Positions 15,605 through 16,978 of a stretch of 16,978 nt of DNA are shown in pieces. The stretch's first letter is position 1. Every line of letters begins with the position of its first letter. Origin of the DNA: JAPLJQ01 sp037143735. Lineage in GTDB: Bacteria > Desulfobacterota > Syntrophia > Syntrophales > UBA2185. Location: assembly GCA_037143735.1 (NCBI GenBank), contig JBAWYD010000053.1, forward strand, positions 1 through 16,978. Direction: 5' to 3'. The position numbers were made by a program, and so were the translations under genes. The notes under the pieces are model-generated. The model ran no database searches. It had not been told where the DNA came from and worked only from the letters and a program-made list of their open reading frames with translations.

Positions 15605-16111
15605 TTATTTTTTTGGCGATATGATCATGACCATATTTCTGCCCTCTATCTTCGGGTGCTGATCAACGGTACATACATCTGCCAGCTCATTCTGAATATC
15701 TTGCATGATTTTTCTGCCTATATCGGTATAAGCAATCTCACGCCCCCTAAACATCATGGCAACTTTCACTTTATCATTCTGGCCGAGAAATTTCCGGATC
15801 TGTCTGATTTTCACCTGCAGGTCATGCTCTTCCGTTTTCGGCCTTATCCTGATCTCCTTGACCTGGATAACACTCTGACTCTTCTTTGCCACCTGCTGTT
15901 TCTTGCTCTGTTGGTATCTGAATTTCCCGTAATCCATGATACGGCATACCGGCGGCGTCGAATTAGGCGACACTTCCACCAGATCCATCCCCGCCTTGGC
16001 AGCAATTTCAAGTGCTTCCGTCAGGGGAATGATTCCTAATTGCTTGCCCTCGTCAATGACCCTGACAACCGTCGCCCTGATTTCGCGGTTAATATTTAAC
16101 TCTTTAACTAT
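15605..16111 (-). CDS. infC: Translation initiation factor IF-3, non-canonical AUA start
   Basis: IF3 binds the 30S subunit, checks the start codon and initiator tRNA, and prevents premature 50S joining. From 16111 the protein has 168 residues, normal for the family. The N-domain is ELNINREIRATVVRVIDEG at about 4-22 and GIIPLTEALEIA at 26-37. The bridge is VDLVEVSP-like (MDLVEVSP at 42-49) with PPVCRIMDYGKFRY. The C-domain is KEIRIRPKTEEHDLQVKIRQ and VAMMFRGREI. No ATG, GTG or TTG exists in frame before Met42: an in-frame TGA stands just upstream, then CAT ATA GTT. ATA at 16111-16109 lies 6 nt after a perfect AGGAGG. A rare start is expected because IF3 discriminates against such codons and so controls itself, as with AUU in E. 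coli infC. The first ATG at 15988 would delete the N-domain. Confidence 0.93.
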   Translation of the reverse strand: MVKELNINREIRATVVRVIDEGKQLGIIPLTEALEIAAKAGMDLVEVSPNSTPPVCRIMDYGKFRYQQSKKQQVAKKSQSVIQVKEIRIRPKTEEHDLQVKIRQIRKFLGQNDKVKVAMMFRGREIAYTDIGRKIMQDIQNELADVCTVDQHPKIEGRNMVMIISPKK

Positions 16112-16123
16112 ATGTCACCTCCT
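16109..16123 (-). promoter_or_regulatory. infC ribosome-binding site and AUA start codon
   Basis: AGGAGG (16123-16118), six spacer bases TGACAT, then ATA (16111-16109). The spacing is optimal and decides the start. The next candidate, ATT seven codons in, is too far from the site. Confidence 0.8.
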
Positions 16124-16124
16124 G

Positions 16125-16190
16125 AAACATCAAACTCAGAATTCCTATATTGAAATTATGATCTTTTTGTACAATTTGACTTTGATGTTT
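16125..16190. repeat. 10-bp inverted repeat in the infC leader
   Basis: AAACATCAAA (16125-16134) and TTTGATGTTT (16181-16190) are perfect complements 46 nt apart. The proximal arm ends one base before the infC AGGAGG, so pairing in a transcript reading through from thrS would place a helix beside the ribosome-binding site. Its function is an inference. Confidence 0.6.
16146..16174 (-). promoter_or_regulatory. Candidate internal promoter before infC
   Basis: On the minus strand TTGTAC (16174-16169) and AATATA (16151-16146) are separated by 17 nt in an AT-rich stretch. Transcription would start near 16139 and give a leader of about 28 nt. Such a transcript would lack the distal arm of the inverted repeat. 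Confidence 0.4.
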
Positions 16191-16234
16191 TATTAGTTTA
16201 GGCTTTCGCACCTGGTATTTTTTATCCTCTTTGT

Positions 16235-16978
16235 CTACTTATACTGTCTGCACATTTCCCTGACCAGCCCGATAAACGCATCCACGCCGACGGCGTCGAG
16301 GTTTTTCCCGTCACGCTGCCGGGGAGAAATACATTCCGACTCGACTTCCCGGTCCCCGATGACCAGCATATAGGGGGCCTTCTGCATCTGAGCCTCCCTG
16401 ATCTTGTAGCCAAGCTTTTCATTTCTGAAATCCCTCTCGGCCCGTATTCCTGCATCACGTAACATGCCGTACACTTTTTCACCATAGGGAATATGCTTAT
16501 CCGTTACAGTCATCAGAACCGCCTGAACCGGCGACAGCCAGACCGGGAAAGCCCCGGCGTAGTGTTCAATCAAGACCCCCATGAACCGTTCGATCGCTCC
16601 CAGGATCACCCGGTGCAGCATGACCGGCCGGTGCTTCTCTCCGTCCATCCCGATGTAGCTGAGATCAAATCGCTCCGGCAGGGTAAAATCGCACTGGATG
16701 GTTGCGCACTGCCACTTTCTCTTCAGGGCGTCTTTTAGCTTGAAGTCAATCTTGGGCCCGTAGAAGGCGCCATCTCCTTCATTAACATCATAGGCCATCT
16801 GTTTGCATTTTAATGCATTTTCCAGAGCCGTCGTCGCCATTTCCCAGTCATGATCGGATCCGATGGAATTTTCCGGCCGTGTGCTGAGTTCCACCTCGTA
16901 TTCAAAGCCGAAGATCTTCATGGCATAGCCCACAAAATCCGTAATGGCCGTGATTTCGTCGTTGAGCTGCTCCGGGGT
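16235..16978 (-). CDS. thrS: Threonyl-tRNA synthetase, C-terminal part (5' end outside window)
   Basis: The frame is open to the window edge and gives the last 247 residues of ThrRS, which charges tRNA-Thr. It holds the end of the class II catalytic core: EGDGAFYGPKIDF, WQCATIQCDFTLPERF, and HRPVMLHRVILGAIERFMG with motif 3 and the histidine that fits the zinc site. The C-terminal anticodon-binding domain runs from FPVWLSPVQAVLMTVTDKH to the end (KLGYKIREAQMQKAPYMLVIGDRE). The stop at 16235 is followed by a 123-nt gap to infC with no clear terminator, so thrS and infC are probably co-transcribed, as in E. coli. Confidence 0.97.
   Translation of the reverse strand, partial: TPEQLNDEITAITDFVGYAMKIFGFEYEVELSTRPENSIGSDHDWEMATTALENALKCKQMAYDVNEGDGAFYGPKIDFKLKDALKRKWQCATIQCDFTLPERFDLSYIGMDGEKHRPVMLHRVILGAIERFMGVLIEHYAGAFPVWLSPVQAVLMTVTDKHIPYGEKVYGMLRDAGIRAERDFRNEKLGYKIREAQMQKAPYMLVIGDREVESECISPRQRDGKNLDAVGVDAFIGLVREMCRQYK

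Noticed and set aside
1..16978. Mobile element, prophage, CRISPR array or defence system
   Set aside because: No transposase, integrase, phage gene, direct-repeat array or known defence domain is seen; the gene order is conserved housekeeping throughout.

Overview
The window is ordinary bacterial chromosome carrying mostly housekeeping genes. It suggests a Gram-negative member of the former Deltaproteobacteria (Desulfobacterota), perhaps a syntroph or sulfate-reducer relative. The grounds are an IHF-alpha gene directly after pheST, a MerR-type regulator directly after ihfA, a small PxxKW cysteine-rich protein of the kind I know from that group, and a PlsB-type acyltransferase. This is inferred from gene content and order; no 16S rRNA is present. 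Base composition and codon use look even. I see no insertion sequence, prophage, CRISPR array or tRNA gene.

Left end (1-2020, minus strand): a truncated DAACS-type cation symporter, overlapped by 4 nt by a periplasmic family-3 solute-binding protein. Binding proteins of this family normally serve ABC transporters, so the pairing is the most unusual gene arrangement here.

RNA-quality module (2020-3695, minus): a TtcA-like Fe-S tRNA thiolase, smpB, and ssrA (tmRNA) with its own promoter and terminator. The tmRNA tag reads ANNYDYALAA.

Middle (3900-10312): enolase alone on the plus strand, convergent with a minus-strand ptsH-ptsI-plsB run. HPr and Enzyme I overlap by 1 nt; a 9-bp hairpin separates ptsI from the glycerol-3-phosphate acyltransferase gene. 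A divergent promoter region follows, then the plus-strand PxxKW gene, which ends in a very long bidirectional hairpin terminator.

Right end (10655-16978, minus): the translation operon thrS (partial)-infC-rpmI-rplT-pheS-pheT-ihfA-merR. The infC gene must start on a non-canonical codon, best read as AUA at 16111, behind a perfect AGGAGG. A start at the first internal ATG would remove the whole IF3 N-domain. The infC leader has a 10-bp inverted repeat touching the ribosome-binding site, and a perfect 28-nt palindrome lies between infC and rpmI. Both are candidate regulatory RNA structures.

I found no clear undescribed multi-gene system. The best leads are the binding protein plus symporter pair, the PxxKW protein, and the RNA structures around infC and rpmI.
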